A DNA stretch of 64,000 bases from JAAUUE01 sp943370025. Its GTDB lineage: Bacteria; Cyanobacteriota; Cyanobacteriia; Cyanobacteriales; JAAUUE01. The position numbers and the translations under genes were made by a program. A model generated the notes under the pieces. It did not search any database. It was not told the origin of the DNA and was given only the letters and a program-made list of their open reading frames with translations. Shown here piece by piece: positions 26,529-35,183 of this stretch. Position 1 is the stretch's first letter, and every line of letters begins with the position of its first letter. The stretch spans positions 1 to 64,000 of the forward strand of contig CALRPI020000005.1 in the NCBI GenBank assembly GCA_943370025.1. Reading direction: 5' to 3'.

Positions 26529-26568
26529 ATACTTCTATAGTTCGATTATATACGAACAATAGAAGTAT
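26529..26568. promoter_or_regulatory. Inverted-repeat operator between ene-reductase and ArsR-type genes
   Basis: Arms ATACTTCTATAGTTCG (26529-26544) and CGAACAATAGAAGTAT (26553-26568) match at 15 of 16 positions around an 8-bp centre. It sits in the 78-bp divergent gap and is the likely binding site of the regulator at 26584-26946. Confidence 0.65.
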
Positions 26569-26583
26569 CTGTAACATTATGAG

Positions 26584-26946
26584 ATGATTAAGATACCTAA
26601 GAAATCTAGGGGGATTATTCCCTGTTTATTGCAATTTGCCATGCGCCATTACCACCACCCCGATCGCCATAATATTTCTCTCACCGGAGTCCTCTACGGA
26701 CTCAGCGATCCCACACGGCTAAAAATTGTGCAAATGTTGGCAAGACAGACAGAAGTCACTTGTAAGGAATTTTATTTAGAAATGAGCAAATCGTCTCAAT
26801 CTCACCATTTTAAGGTGCTGCGGGATACAGGTATTATGCATACGCGCCTAGAAGGAACTCAGCATTATAATTCCTTACGCCGAGAAGATTTAGATGCTCT
26901 TTTTCCTAATTTATTAGATGCAGTTTTAAACAGTGCAGAAAGTTAG
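26584..26946 (+). CDS. ArsR-family winged-helix regulator
   Basis: The 120-residue protein has a winged helix-turn-helix: LYGLSDPTRLKIVQMLARQ, the recognition region in LEMSKSSQSHHFKVLRDTGI, and the wing RLEGTQHYNSL. It lacks the cysteine pairs or the DxH and HxxE set of metal-sensing members. A single Cys (VTCKEF) could sense an electrophile. It is divergent from the ene-reductase gene and should repress it and itself via the palindrome at 26529-26568. A MITE-like element begins 2 bp after its stop. Confidence 0.85.
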   Translation: MIKIPKKSRGIIPCLLQFAMRHYHHPDRHNISLTGVLYGLSDPTRLKIVQMLARQTEVTCKEFYLEMSKSSQSHHFKVLRDTGIMHTRLEGTQHYNSLRREDLDALFPNLLDAVLNSAES

Positions 26947-26947
26947 A

Positions 26948-27058
26948 TAGAACTTACGCGCTGCCGACAAATTACCAAGATCATCGAGATTTGTGGACGT
27001 TGTTGTGGGCTTCGACTCCGCTCAGCCCACAACAACGTCCAAACGCGCGTGAGTTCTA
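26948..27058. repeat. MITE-like element, family 1, filling a convergent gap
   Basis: Ends TAGAACTTACGCGC and GCGCGTGAGTTCTA frame a long hairpin around GGACGTTGTTGTGGGC with GCCCACAACAACGTCC. The element fills almost the whole gap between the ArsR-type gene (stop 26946) and cruG, and its last three bases are the cruG stop codon. Confidence 0.7.
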
Positions 27059-28240
27059 GGTATAATCTCGACCCCGCCAACTTTTGGGACGGCTCAGGGC
27101 AGAGATGATGATTCTCAGAAAGGCGAGGGGATCGGCAAAGGGAGAAAGCAGGAAAAACAATCCATAGAGGGGGGGAGTTTTCGCCCAGTCATAGGAAGGA
27201 GCAATCGCCGCCAACAGAGCCACCCGAATGATCATCAGAAACCAATTGAGAGCCAACCAAATTTGGCTAACCACACTTTCTATTGGCATCAAGCTGCCGA
27301 TCATCACACTCACTAAAGGCAAACCCTGCACTGCTAATAGGAGCCAGCAATCTTGGAAGAGCTTACTAGGGGAACTGGCATCCTTGAGAGCCAGCGATCG
27401 CCCCCACTCTGTCCAAGTTTCCGCCATACCTTCATACATTCGGACTTTAATTACCTTAGCCCCATCTAAAAAGCCAACCTTAAAACCTTGGGCAGCAATA
27501 TTTCGGGAGAGAGTAACATCATCACAGAAAGAATTCTTCGCAGTGCTGTAACCAGCTAATGTTTCTAGTACTTGCCGCCGGCACAGAAAGCATTGTCCAT
27601 TGGCCATCACTGTTTCTGGAGAGTCTGGATTAATCCCCGCTGGATCGAAACGAAAAAGCAAGGTCATCAACAGGGCGGGTTGGAGCCACCATTCCCCCGG
27701 ATACTTGAGGATGAATTGGGGAGAAAGGGAAATTAAATCATAGTTTTCTGCCTCGGCTGCCTGTAACAGGCTGGCAACCAAGCCGGGCTGGGGCTGAGTG
27801 TCGGCATCAATGCCCAAGAACCAGTCCACGGGAGCAGATTGTTGATTGAGGTATAAAAATCCATTGTGTAATGCCCAAGGTCTACCCACCCAATCGGTAG
27901 GTAAAGTCGGATCGTTAATTAGTTTTAATCTGGGTTCCTTGATTTGGGCAGCTTGGACTAGCTCCGGAGTCCCATCTTGGGAGTTGCTGTCGACTATAAC
28001 TATTTGCTGTAGCTCATAGCTTTGTTGGCTCAAACCCATTAAACAGGGGCTAAGACGCTGAACTTCATTCAGAGTCGGCACAACCACTCCCACCTTGCCT
28101 ATTTGATCTGGGGTAGGTTTTTGAGGGGTAAGGGGCGATCGCCGCTGGGGTCCCTTGAGTAATCGGGATAGCAGAATGAGCGTAGCTGGTAACTGCAAAA
28201 CTAAAAGTAACAGAGGCAGAGCATTAGAGATCGACAACAA
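27056..28240 (-). CDS. cruG: Glycosyltransferase family 2, CruG (myxol 2'-O-glycosyltransferase)
   Basis: The 394-residue membrane glycosyltransferase has an N-terminal membrane segment. A GT2 domain follows with VVVPTLNEVQRLSPCL, the DxD motif in LGIDADTQ and the acceptor region FCDDVTLSRNIAAQG, and membrane helices lie near the C-terminus. With cruF directly upstream on the same strand (59 bp) it fits CruG, which attaches the sugar of myxoxanthophyll. The start appears to be TTG at 28240, as no ATG lies near the conserved N-terminus. The stop TAG is formed by the end of a MITE-like element. Confidence 0.83.
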   Translation of the reverse strand: MLSISNALPLLLLVLQLPATLILLSRLLKGPQRRSPLTPQKPTPDQIGKVGVVVPTLNEVQRLSPCLMGLSQQSYELQQIVIVDSNSQDGTPELVQAAQIKEPRLKLINDPTLPTDWVGRPWALHNGFLYLNQQSAPVDWFLGIDADTQPQPGLVASLLQAAEAENYDLISLSPQFILKYPGEWWLQPALLMTLLFRFDPAGINPDSPETVMANGQCFLCRRQVLETLAGYSTAKNSFCDDVTLSRNIAAQGFKVGFLDGAKVIKVRMYEGMAETWTEWGRSLALKDASSPSKLFQDCWLLLAVQGLPLVSVMIGSLMPIESVVSQIWLALNWFLMIIRVALLAAIAPSYDWAKTPPLYGLFFLLSPFADPLAFLRIIISALSRPKSWRGRDYT

Positions 28241-28299
28241 CTTGACCTAAGAAAGTTAATGGAGGCTAACAAGAAAATTAAGACTAGCCGCAGGTTGGC

Positions 28300-29214
28300 T
28301 TATTTTACAGCAACTTCAACGGGAGCCTTGGTAGGTTCCTCTGGGAGGGTCGCGGGAATACCTATGGAACTAGGAATATTATTCTTCCCTTGCCACCAAA
28401 GGATCACTGCTGGCAATACACCGACTACTAAACCAAGGGCAGTAGGTACTAAGAACCCTGAACCCACGCTCATAATGCCGGCAAAAGCAAAGTTACTGAT
28501 ATAGACAGCGAGGGGAAATCCCAAACTTCTAGGGGTTTGGAGGGGAACCTTTTTCCATAACAAAGCAGCAATACTCATAAAGATCACTCCCGTACCAAAC
28601 CAACCAACAAAATTACTGTAGGGCATTCCAAAGAAGGCTCCGGGTTGATACCAAACCCAGAATGGAGAGATGGTTTGACTCATGGCGGGGTCAAGAACAA
28701 AATCCCAAGAGGTTAAAAGCAGGGAACCAAAAACGATCGCCCCTAGTTGCCGCCACCAACTGTTAGCATTTTCTTCGACCTTCAGTCCTGCTCTTGCTAA
28801 TAAATAGGCGACAAAACCCAGATAGAACCAAGATAGGGGAATTGTGAAGGGGACTAATCCCGAAATCTTGTAGCCCAAACCATTCAGATAACCATAGTGA
28901 CCAAAGGGAAAGCCAGTACTAGTGCCTAGAAGTTCACTGCCAAGGGATAAGAAAATAGCTGGGATCATAAAGGTCAGCCAATGCCAAGTGCCTAGAGTGC
29001 GGTAGGCATAGATAGATACGGCGATCGCACCCAAGATAATATAAACAACTCCACCACCACTCATGCCCCACTGGAATAGGGTTTGCCCCACAGGCGACAG
29101 TTGACTAATAAATTCTGCATTGGGTAATACTATCAATAGTCCTGCCAGCCCAAAAGCCATAGAAAATATGTGTGCTAAAAGGAAAAATAGCTCAAAGTTG
29201 ACCAGTTGCTGCAT
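28300..29214 (-). CDS. cruF: Carotenoid 1',2'-hydratase CruF
   Basis: The 304-residue integral membrane protein has about eight hydrophobic segments and the family phrases FGHYGYLNGLGYKI and PFTIPLSWF, plus SWDFVLDPAM. CruF adds water across the psi end of gamma-carotene in the myxoxanthophyll pathway, and CruG then adds the sugar. Gene order cruF-cruG supports both. ATG at 29214 is preferred; a TTG at 29235 would add seven residues. Confidence 0.87.
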   Translation of the reverse strand: MQQLVNFELFFLLAHIFSMAFGLAGLLIVLPNAEFISQLSPVGQTLFQWGMSGGGVVYIILGAIAVSIYAYRTLGTWHWLTFMIPAIFLSLGSELLGTSTGFPFGHYGYLNGLGYKISGLVPFTIPLSWFYLGFVAYLLARAGLKVEENANSWWRQLGAIVFGSLLLTSWDFVLDPAMSQTISPFWVWYQPGAFFGMPYSNFVGWFGTGVIFMSIAALLWKKVPLQTPRSLGFPLAVYISNFAFAGIMSVGSGFLVPTALGLVVGVLPAVILWWQGKNNIPSSIGIPATLPEEPTKAPVEVAVK

Positions 29215-29405
29215 GAGAAACTCCCTAGATACCAAAGTTTAAGTCGAGATATCCTAACTTAAGACTAGTCAGGATGCAACTACAATTTAAACGGGGCATA
29301 ATATTAAATTATTATTTTACATAATTTTACAATACTCAACACTTTTTCGCCGCTAATCCCTGTTTTCTTTTGTAGTGCTGCCAAAAAATCTAATCATAGT
29401 AACAT

Positions 29406-31289
29406 CTAGCCATTAAGCAATGCTTCTACAAACTCATAGCTGGAGAAAGGTCGTAGGTCTTCAATGCCCTCGCCAGCGCCGATAAAGCGAATTGGTAAAC
29501 CCAACTGCTGCACCACTGCTAGGGCAACGCCTCCCTTGGCTGTACCGTCTAGTTTTGTTAAGACTACCCCACTCAGTTTGGCGGCTTCGGCGAATACTTG
29601 GGCTTGGACTAAACCATTTTGCCCTAGGGTGGCATCAAGGACTAGGAGAGATTCTACCCTTGCTTGGGGAGCCTTTTTATCGACAATGCGGCGAATTTTA
29701 CCCAACTCATCCATCAGGTTCTTTTTGTTTTGTAATCTCCCTGCGGTATCAATGAGCAATAATTCGATATTTCTGGCTTGGGCAGCGGCGATCGCATCAA
29801 AAACCACCGAGCCGGGATCGGTATTTTGCCCCGGATTGGCAATCACCTCTGTGCCACTGCGTTGTCCCCAAATTTTCACCTGCTCCACTGCTGCCGCCCG
29901 AAAGGTATCCGCCGCCCCGATCAGACAGCTATAGCCAGATTTTTTGGCAAGATGAGCTAGTTTCCCAATGGTGGTAGTTTTTCCGGCACCATTAACCCCG
30001 GTCATCAGCCAAATGTTCAAGGTATCTTTATCGGGAACAAAGGTAGCGGTGTAGTTTTTTTCGTAGGGACTATCTAGTAAGTCTCGGAGGATTTGTTTCA
30101 GGTAGGCGATCGCTTGATCTGGGGGCAAAACTTCTTCCTTGAGCTTTGCTTGCAGAGTCGTAATAATATAATCTGTTGCTTCTACGCCCACATCAGCTTG
30201 CAATAGCAGGGATTCGATCGCTTCGACAGCATCTTTATCCAGAGGACCTTTACCGACAATAGATTTGAGTTGATTGATCAAGCTCAATCGGGTTTTTTCT
30301 AAGCCCTGCCGTAGCCGCTTCAACCAACTAATCTCTTCAACACTAACATCCTCAGGACGACGACCCTGAGCCGCCAAGACCTGAGCTGACCAGAGGAAAC
30401 CTTCATCAAAATCCAAATCAGCAACTGGCTTTTCTCTCCCCTCTGCAATATTAGTAGGGGCAGTGGAAGTTACAGCAATAGTTTCCGGAACTTCCTCCGC
30501 CTCCACCACAAGGCTTTCTAAACGAGCCAACCTTTCTGCCTCCGTTTCCCTTGCCCAGAAAGGCAGTGGTGGACTTGCGGCTGGGGGATTTTCGCTGACT
30601 TCAACAACCGGAACCTCAGCAAGATTTTCGGCAACTGATGCAATAGGAATTTCTGTAGGAACTTCTGTGGAGGTTTCTATGGGAGCTTCAATAACTTCGA
30701 CAACAGCAATCGCTGGCTGAGTTTCCTCAATATTCCCTACTGCCGCGATCGGATCAATTGTCTCAGCAGAATCAACCGAATCCACAGCATTAGCGATCGC
30801 CTCAGGTTCCAATGCTTCAAATGCTGCAACTTCAGCCGTATCTATAGCCTCAGCAATCGCATCAAGTTCCAATACTTCAACCGCATCGACTGATTCAACT
30901 TCAGCCACCGCCTCAGCAGTAGTTTCTGCAACCACAGCGATTGGCTCAGAATCAGCTACAGGAATCGGCTCAGAAGCGATCACCCCTACTTCCTCGACAT
31001 CTTCTTGAACCTCTTGAATTTCTTGAATTTCTTGAACTTCCTGAACTTCCTGTACCTCCTCCCCTGCTACTTCCTCCTGCTGCTTCTGAATATTCTGATA
31101 AGCCGCCTTTGCCCATGCCAAATAATCATCAGCGGCTGGAGTGGTTGCCTCTGAATTATTTTCTTGATTAACTTCTGGAGCAACCGGAACTTCTGAATAG
31201 CTCTCTGAAGCGGGAGAATCAGATTCTCCAGAATCTGGATTTGCGGTCGTTTCGGCTGGTTGTTGAAAACGCTTGAACCAATTAAACAT
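29406..31289 (-). CDS. ftsY: Signal recognition particle receptor FtsY with long acidic N-terminal region
   Basis: The 627-residue protein has the NG domain of FtsY at the C-terminus (about 310-627): GVNGAGKTTTIGKLA (G1), DTAGRLQNK (G3) and TKLDGTAKGG (G4). FtsY receives ribosome-SRP complexes at the membrane. The N-terminal 300 residues are acidic, Ala/Glu/Val-rich and repetitive, including a run of EVQ and EIQ triplets (about residues 78-95), and are much longer than in many bacteria. Such A-domains bind membrane and translocon. Confidence 0.94.
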   Translation of the reverse strand: MFNWFKRFQQPAETTANPDSGESDSPASESYSEVPVAPEVNQENNSEATTPAADDYLAWAKAAYQNIQKQQEEVAGEEVQEVQEVQEIQEIQEVQEDVEEVGVIASEPIPVADSEPIAVVAETTAEAVAEVESVDAVEVLELDAIAEAIDTAEVAAFEALEPEAIANAVDSVDSAETIDPIAAVGNIEETQPAIAVVEVIEAPIETSTEVPTEIPIASVAENLAEVPVVEVSENPPAASPPLPFWARETEAERLARLESLVVEAEEVPETIAVTSTAPTNIAEGREKPVADLDFDEGFLWSAQVLAAQGRRPEDVSVEEISWLKRLRQGLEKTRLSLINQLKSIVGKGPLDKDAVEAIESLLLQADVGVEATDYIITTLQAKLKEEVLPPDQAIAYLKQILRDLLDSPYEKNYTATFVPDKDTLNIWLMTGVNGAGKTTTIGKLAHLAKKSGYSCLIGAADTFRAAAVEQVKIWGQRSGTEVIANPGQNTDPGSVVFDAIAAAQARNIELLLIDTAGRLQNKKNLMDELGKIRRIVDKKAPQARVESLLVLDATLGQNGLVQAQVFAEAAKLSGVVLTKLDGTAKGGVALAVVQQLGLPIRFIGAGEGIEDLRPFSSYEFVEALLNG

Positions 31290-31436
31290 AGGTTAGGGAA
31301 CTAAAAAAGTAATAAATAGCATGATGAAGCTATAGGGTTACCTTATTTTAACCTCTAAGGATATTCTGGAACGAATTATATCGCTGCCAATACTTGAATT
31401 CGGACGATTTTGGACAGATCACTTGGGGGTTCGATC

Positions 31437-32675
31437 TTATTCTTTCAAACTTTTAATTAGATACATATCAACTTCTCCGATGTTTTTCGCTAAAATTTTT
31501 CCTCGATACTCCACCTCGAAATAATTTTTAATTAACTCAAAGGTATCTTTAGAAATATTAATCCGCCCTGCAACTCCCAATGATTCCATCCGCGAGGCTA
31601 AATTTACCGTTTCACCCCAAACGTCATAAACAAATTTTTTCTTGCCAATCACACCGCTCAACAATGAGCCAGAATGAATGCCGATCCTTGTATTCCAATG
31701 CGGTAGGTGTTGCTGGGATCTTTGCTGGGTGCGTACCTTCATGAATTGTTGAATTTCTAGGGCTGCCATCACCGAATCAACGGCATGAGTAGGATTAGAT
31801 AAAGGAATGCCGCCGCCACACATATAACTATCTCCAATTGTTTTTAGCTTCTCTAAACTGTATCTTTCGATAATTCGATCAAATCCACAAAAACAATAAT
31901 CAAGTTCATCTACCAATTCTTTAGGACTCATTAACTTTGAGATTGACGAAAAACCCTCAAAGTCAGTAAATAAGATAGTTGCAGATTGATGATACATAGG
32001 CTTGACCTTGCCTGTATTTTTGATTTCTTCAGCTATATGAGAAGGTAAAATATTTAATAGCAATTGGTCGGATTTTTCTTTTTCTTTCTCTATTTCTGCA
32101 TTAAGTAAGTTTAGATCCTCAAAAGAGTTAGCATTGCGAATAGCTGAAGATAGCTGCAATCCTAATAAATACGCAATTCGCAAATCTTCTTGATTGTATG
32201 CTTTTGGTTTTGTGGAGCCAAAAAGAATTACACCAAGAATTTGTTGAGAATTCTCAAGAGCTAGGATAATTTGGGAAGAATATTGACTCAAAAATTCGTT
32301 AGATGTGGCTTCCTTAATAAGTTGCGATTGACCAGTTATTAGAGCCTTCTGAAAACTATTATTTTTGGTAGCGATCGTTTCGTCAAAATCAACTGGAGTG
32401 CCAACTAGTTTAACAAATCTTCCAGAATCATTTTTTAGTAAATATACACTCAGATGCTCGAAGTCTAGGAGCCACTTTGCTTGTTTACCAATAACACGCA
32501 ATATTTCGTTGAGATTGAGAGACCGATTGATAGCTGTGGCAATTTCATTGACAGCAGAAATTCTCACAGATAGAGCTTGAGCTTCTGCGAGAAGACGACG
32601 AGCCGTTAATAAAAGTTCTTCTCGATCTAGGCGTTCAAGTCCTTTCTCGTTGGAGATGTTAGATACTGAATCCAT
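31437..32675 (-). CDS. GAF domain adenylate cyclase (class III)
   Basis: The 412-residue protein has an N-terminal coiled-coil start and a GAF domain (about 35-185). A second helical linker (EKEKEKSDQLLLNILPSHIAEEI) and a class III cyclase domain (about 225-405) follow. The metal Asp residues are in FTDFEGF and TIGDSYM. The Lys in LEKLKTIGDS and Asp in VYDVWGETVNLASR favour ATP over GTP, so cAMP is the likely product. No membrane segment is seen, so it should be a soluble sensor. The GAF ligand is unknown. This is the second cAMP-type cyclase in the window. Confidence 0.88.
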   Translation of the reverse strand: MDSVSNISNEKGLERLDREELLLTARRLLAEAQALSVRISAVNEIATAINRSLNLNEILRVIGKQAKWLLDFEHLSVYLLKNDSGRFVKLVGTPVDFDETIATKNNSFQKALITGQSQLIKEATSNEFLSQYSSQIILALENSQQILGVILFGSTKPKAYNQEDLRIAYLLGLQLSSAIRNANSFEDLNLLNAEIEKEKEKSDQLLLNILPSHIAEEIKNTGKVKPMYHQSATILFTDFEGFSSISKLMSPKELVDELDYCFCGFDRIIERYSLEKLKTIGDSYMCGGGIPLSNPTHAVDSVMAALEIQQFMKVRTQQRSQQHLPHWNTRIGIHSGSLLSGVIGKKKFVYDVWGETVNLASRMESLGVAGRINISKDTFELIKNYFEVEYRGKILAKNIGEVDMYLIKSLKE

Positions 32676-32761
32676 GATTCAAGATTTTCTGCTTGATAGA
32701 TTTATTGCAGTTTACAATTAGTCTGTAATATCTCGCAAACTGCAAAATTTTATTTACTTAT

Positions 32762-32809
32762 TAGGACTTACGCACTACCGACAGATTATCTAGTATGTTG
32801 GAAGTCCTA
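32762..32809. repeat. Deletion derivative of the family 1 MITE-like element
   Basis: It keeps TAGGACTTACGCA and the next 30 bp of the family 1 arm, then jumps to AAGTCCTA. The inner hairpin is missing, so only 48 bp remain. It lies just after the CMD-like gene stop. Confidence 0.5.
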
Positions 32810-32810
32810 C

Positions 32811-33353
32811 TTATAAGGCATCAATTTCAAGGGAGATCGCATCAGTATAGCGATTTACACTAGAAAATAAATCTGCGGCGGCGACAATCTCAAAAATTTC
32901 GGAGTCATCTAATCCAAAGGATTGTAAGTTTTGATAGTGGGATTCATTTAGTGCGAGGGGCTTTGTACCAGCTAATAAGCCAAATTGAATGACTGCTTTC
33001 TCTCGCTCTGGCAAGGGGCAGGCATCAAAGTTAGAGACTAAAGTAAGCAGAATCTCTTCACTTATACCTAAGGCTGACAGTCCGTGTAAATGCACTTTGA
33101 GGGCATACTCGCTATTATTAGCCTGAGAAATAGCAACTCCTACCATTTCTTTGAGAGTACGCGGTACATCACCTTGAAGAATTGTCGAACGAAATTTTTT
33201 CCAATTTGCTTCGAGAATGTCGGGATTGATTGCCATTGATTTGAAAAGATTAGGAATAATTCCAAATCCTAACTCTGACAAAATCTGATCGTAGACCGCT
33301 TTGACTTTTGGATTGACCGCCTGATCATATTCAACTATAGAAAATTGAGTCAT
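32811..33353 (-). CDS. Carboxymuconolactone decarboxylase/AhpD-like protein without catalytic cysteines
   Basis: The 180-residue all-helical protein has the AhpD-like fold (LKEMVGVAISQANNSEYALKVH). The redox Cys-x-x-Cys pair of AhpD is replaced by Ser-x-x-Ala, although the following His is kept. Its size and DDSEIFEIVAAADLFSSVNR segment fit the peroxidase-related CMD group. Activity as a peroxidase is therefore doubtful. ATG 33353 is preferred over an upstream start that would add 41 residues without homology. Confidence 0.78.
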   Translation of the reverse strand: MTQFSIVEYDQAVNPKVKAVYDQILSELGFGIIPNLFKSMAINPDILEANWKKFRSTILQGDVPRTLKEMVGVAISQANNSEYALKVHLHGLSALGISEEILLTLVSNFDACPLPEREKAVIQFGLLAGTKPLALNESHYQNLQSFGLDDSEIFEIVAAADLFSSVNRYTDAISLEIDAL

Positions 33354-33566
33354 ATCGTTGTGTTTATGAAAGCTATTACTAGGAGGAATAAAATTGAAAT
33401 TGCAGAGTGATTTTAAATATGCCCCTAGTACGAGTATAACAGTATAACAATCCCAAATGAGTTGAAAACGTTGCACCCAGATGGTGTGGCGTTTTCAACC
33501 CTCCTCCAGTTAGCAAGCAAACGGTGTTTGTTTATTGTTCAGGATGTGTTTTTCTGGCTGATGTAG

Positions 33567-34973
33567 TTAGCGATCGCCCGTTGTCGGTGGCAGATCCTTA
33601 TTTTTTGGAGCAGAATCTTTGTTCTTTGCTGAATTATCTTTTGTCTTCGTCGGAGCCTCCACAGATTCTTCTGGGGGCATCGGCATCACCAATACCTTAT
33701 CTACCCGATTGCCATCCATATCCATCACCTCAAAACGAAAATTCTGCCATTCAAAGTGGTCTGCCGCTGTGGGGATTCTGCCCAGATGGGTGATCACCAA
33801 ACCCGCTAGAGTTTGATAATTATTTCTTTGGTGGCGAGGATCCTGCTTGATTTCAAAGAGTTCAAAGAAATCTTCTACAGAATACATCCCATCAATTAAC
33901 CAAGAACCATCTTCCCGTTGTACCGCCATCGGTTCTTCCTGTTGATCGATATCGGGCATATCTCCCACTAACTCCACTAACACATCATTCAGGGTGACTA
34001 AGCCTTGAATCACACCATATTCATCCACCACCACAGCTATGTGGGTTCCCGATTGCTTAAATAGTTCTAGGATGCGAAATCCTGTGGTGCTTTCGGGGAC
34101 AAATAAAGGACGGCGCAGGGTGGCAGTTAGGTCTAGAGGATCTCCGGCTAAGACACGGGAAAGCAGATCGCTAATTTGCACCACCCCTAAAACATTATCT
34201 AGCCCTGCTTGACAGACCGGCAGACGGGAGTGGCTAGATTTAATCATTTTCTGGCGATTGGTATCGATCGGGTCATCGAGGTCTAACCAAACAATATCTG
34301 GTCGAGGAGTCATCAGGGCATTGACATGTCGATCTCCCAACCGAAATACCCGTTGCAACAAATCCTGTTCAGCCTGTTCAAAGGTTCCCGCTTCTGTGCC
34401 CTGCTCAATTAAAACCTTGATTTCCTCTTCCGTTACCTCTGGTTCTTGGGAAGGCTGGATGCCCATCATCCGCAGGATTAGTTCAGTCGACATACTTAAA
34501 AGATGCACCACCGGAGACATAATCCGGGCAAGGGTCTGCATCGGCATCGCGGTGTTGGTGGCAATGATCTCTGGATTATTCATCGCTAGGCGCTTGGGAA
34601 CTAATTCACCAAAGACTAGGGAAAAATAGGTGATCAGGACTACAACGATCGTTAGGGAAATCCCTTCGCTTCTACCAGTAAATATGGGAAACTTATCTAA
34701 CTCTATTTCCAGCCCCTTGGCAATCTTTGCTCCTCCAAAAGCTCCGGCAAAGATACCAATTAAGGTGATGCCTATCTGAGCAGTGGAGAGGAGGCGGTTT
34801 GGGGAATTTGCTAGTTCTAGAGCCGTAGCAGCGCGACGATTGCCTTGGTTGACTAGTTGTTGGAGGCGGACTTTCTTGGAAGAGACGATCGACATTTCAG
34901 TCATTGCAAACAGACTGTTGGCAAAAATTAACAGCACAACAACCAAAATTTCGAGAACAGAGGAAGATGACAT
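33567..34973 (-). CDS. CNNM/CorC-type transporter or hemolysin-family protein
   Basis: The 468-residue protein has an N-terminal DUF21/CNNM membrane domain (about 1-190), starting with a hydrophobic helix and including EMSIVSSKKVRLQQLV. Paired CBS domains (about 210-330, MTPRPDIVWLDLDDP to VLVELVGDM) and a CorC_HlyC domain (about 345-430) follow, with a charged Lys/Asp tail of repeated KNKD units. Such proteins are linked to Mg2+ or Co2+ efflux. The tail resembles a low-complexity extension. It appears monocistronic. Confidence 0.88.
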   Translation of the reverse strand: MSSSSVLEILVVVLLIFANSLFAMTEMSIVSSKKVRLQQLVNQGNRRAATALELANSPNRLLSTAQIGITLIGIFAGAFGGAKIAKGLEIELDKFPIFTGRSEGISLTIVVVLITYFSLVFGELVPKRLAMNNPEIIATNTAMPMQTLARIMSPVVHLLSMSTELILRMMGIQPSQEPEVTEEEIKVLIEQGTEAGTFEQAEQDLLQRVFRLGDRHVNALMTPRPDIVWLDLDDPIDTNRQKMIKSSHSRLPVCQAGLDNVLGVVQISDLLSRVLAGDPLDLTATLRRPLFVPESTTGFRILELFKQSGTHIAVVVDEYGVIQGLVTLNDVLVELVGDMPDIDQQEEPMAVQREDGSWLIDGMYSVEDFFELFEIKQDPRHQRNNYQTLAGLVITHLGRIPTAADHFEWQNFRFEVMDMDGNRVDKVLVMPMPPEESVEAPTKTKDNSAKNKDSAPKNKDLPPTTGDR

Positions 34974-35183
34974 TAGGAAATAGGGAACAGGGACAAAGCC
35001 TAGTTAGAACTAAAAGCATACCTGACATTTAGCTGTCATTGAGTTTGGCTCAAATCACCTAAAATAGTTGAGTTGCAGTTAAAACTAGGTAGCTACTTTG
35101 TCCTAAAATACCATGCTACTTAGATATCAGTTTTAGCACAAATTTTAAAGAAAATTTAAATTTCTATTCTCCTAGCTATTCCT

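Noticed and set aside
30463..31171. Frames opposite the FtsY acidic region
   Set aside because: They arise from the repetitive Glu/Ala/Val codons on the other strand and have no independent support.
31420..31450. tRNA-like GGGGGTTCGATC motif near the cyclase gene end
   Set aside because: No acceptor or anticodon stems can be paired around it; it overlaps a gene end.
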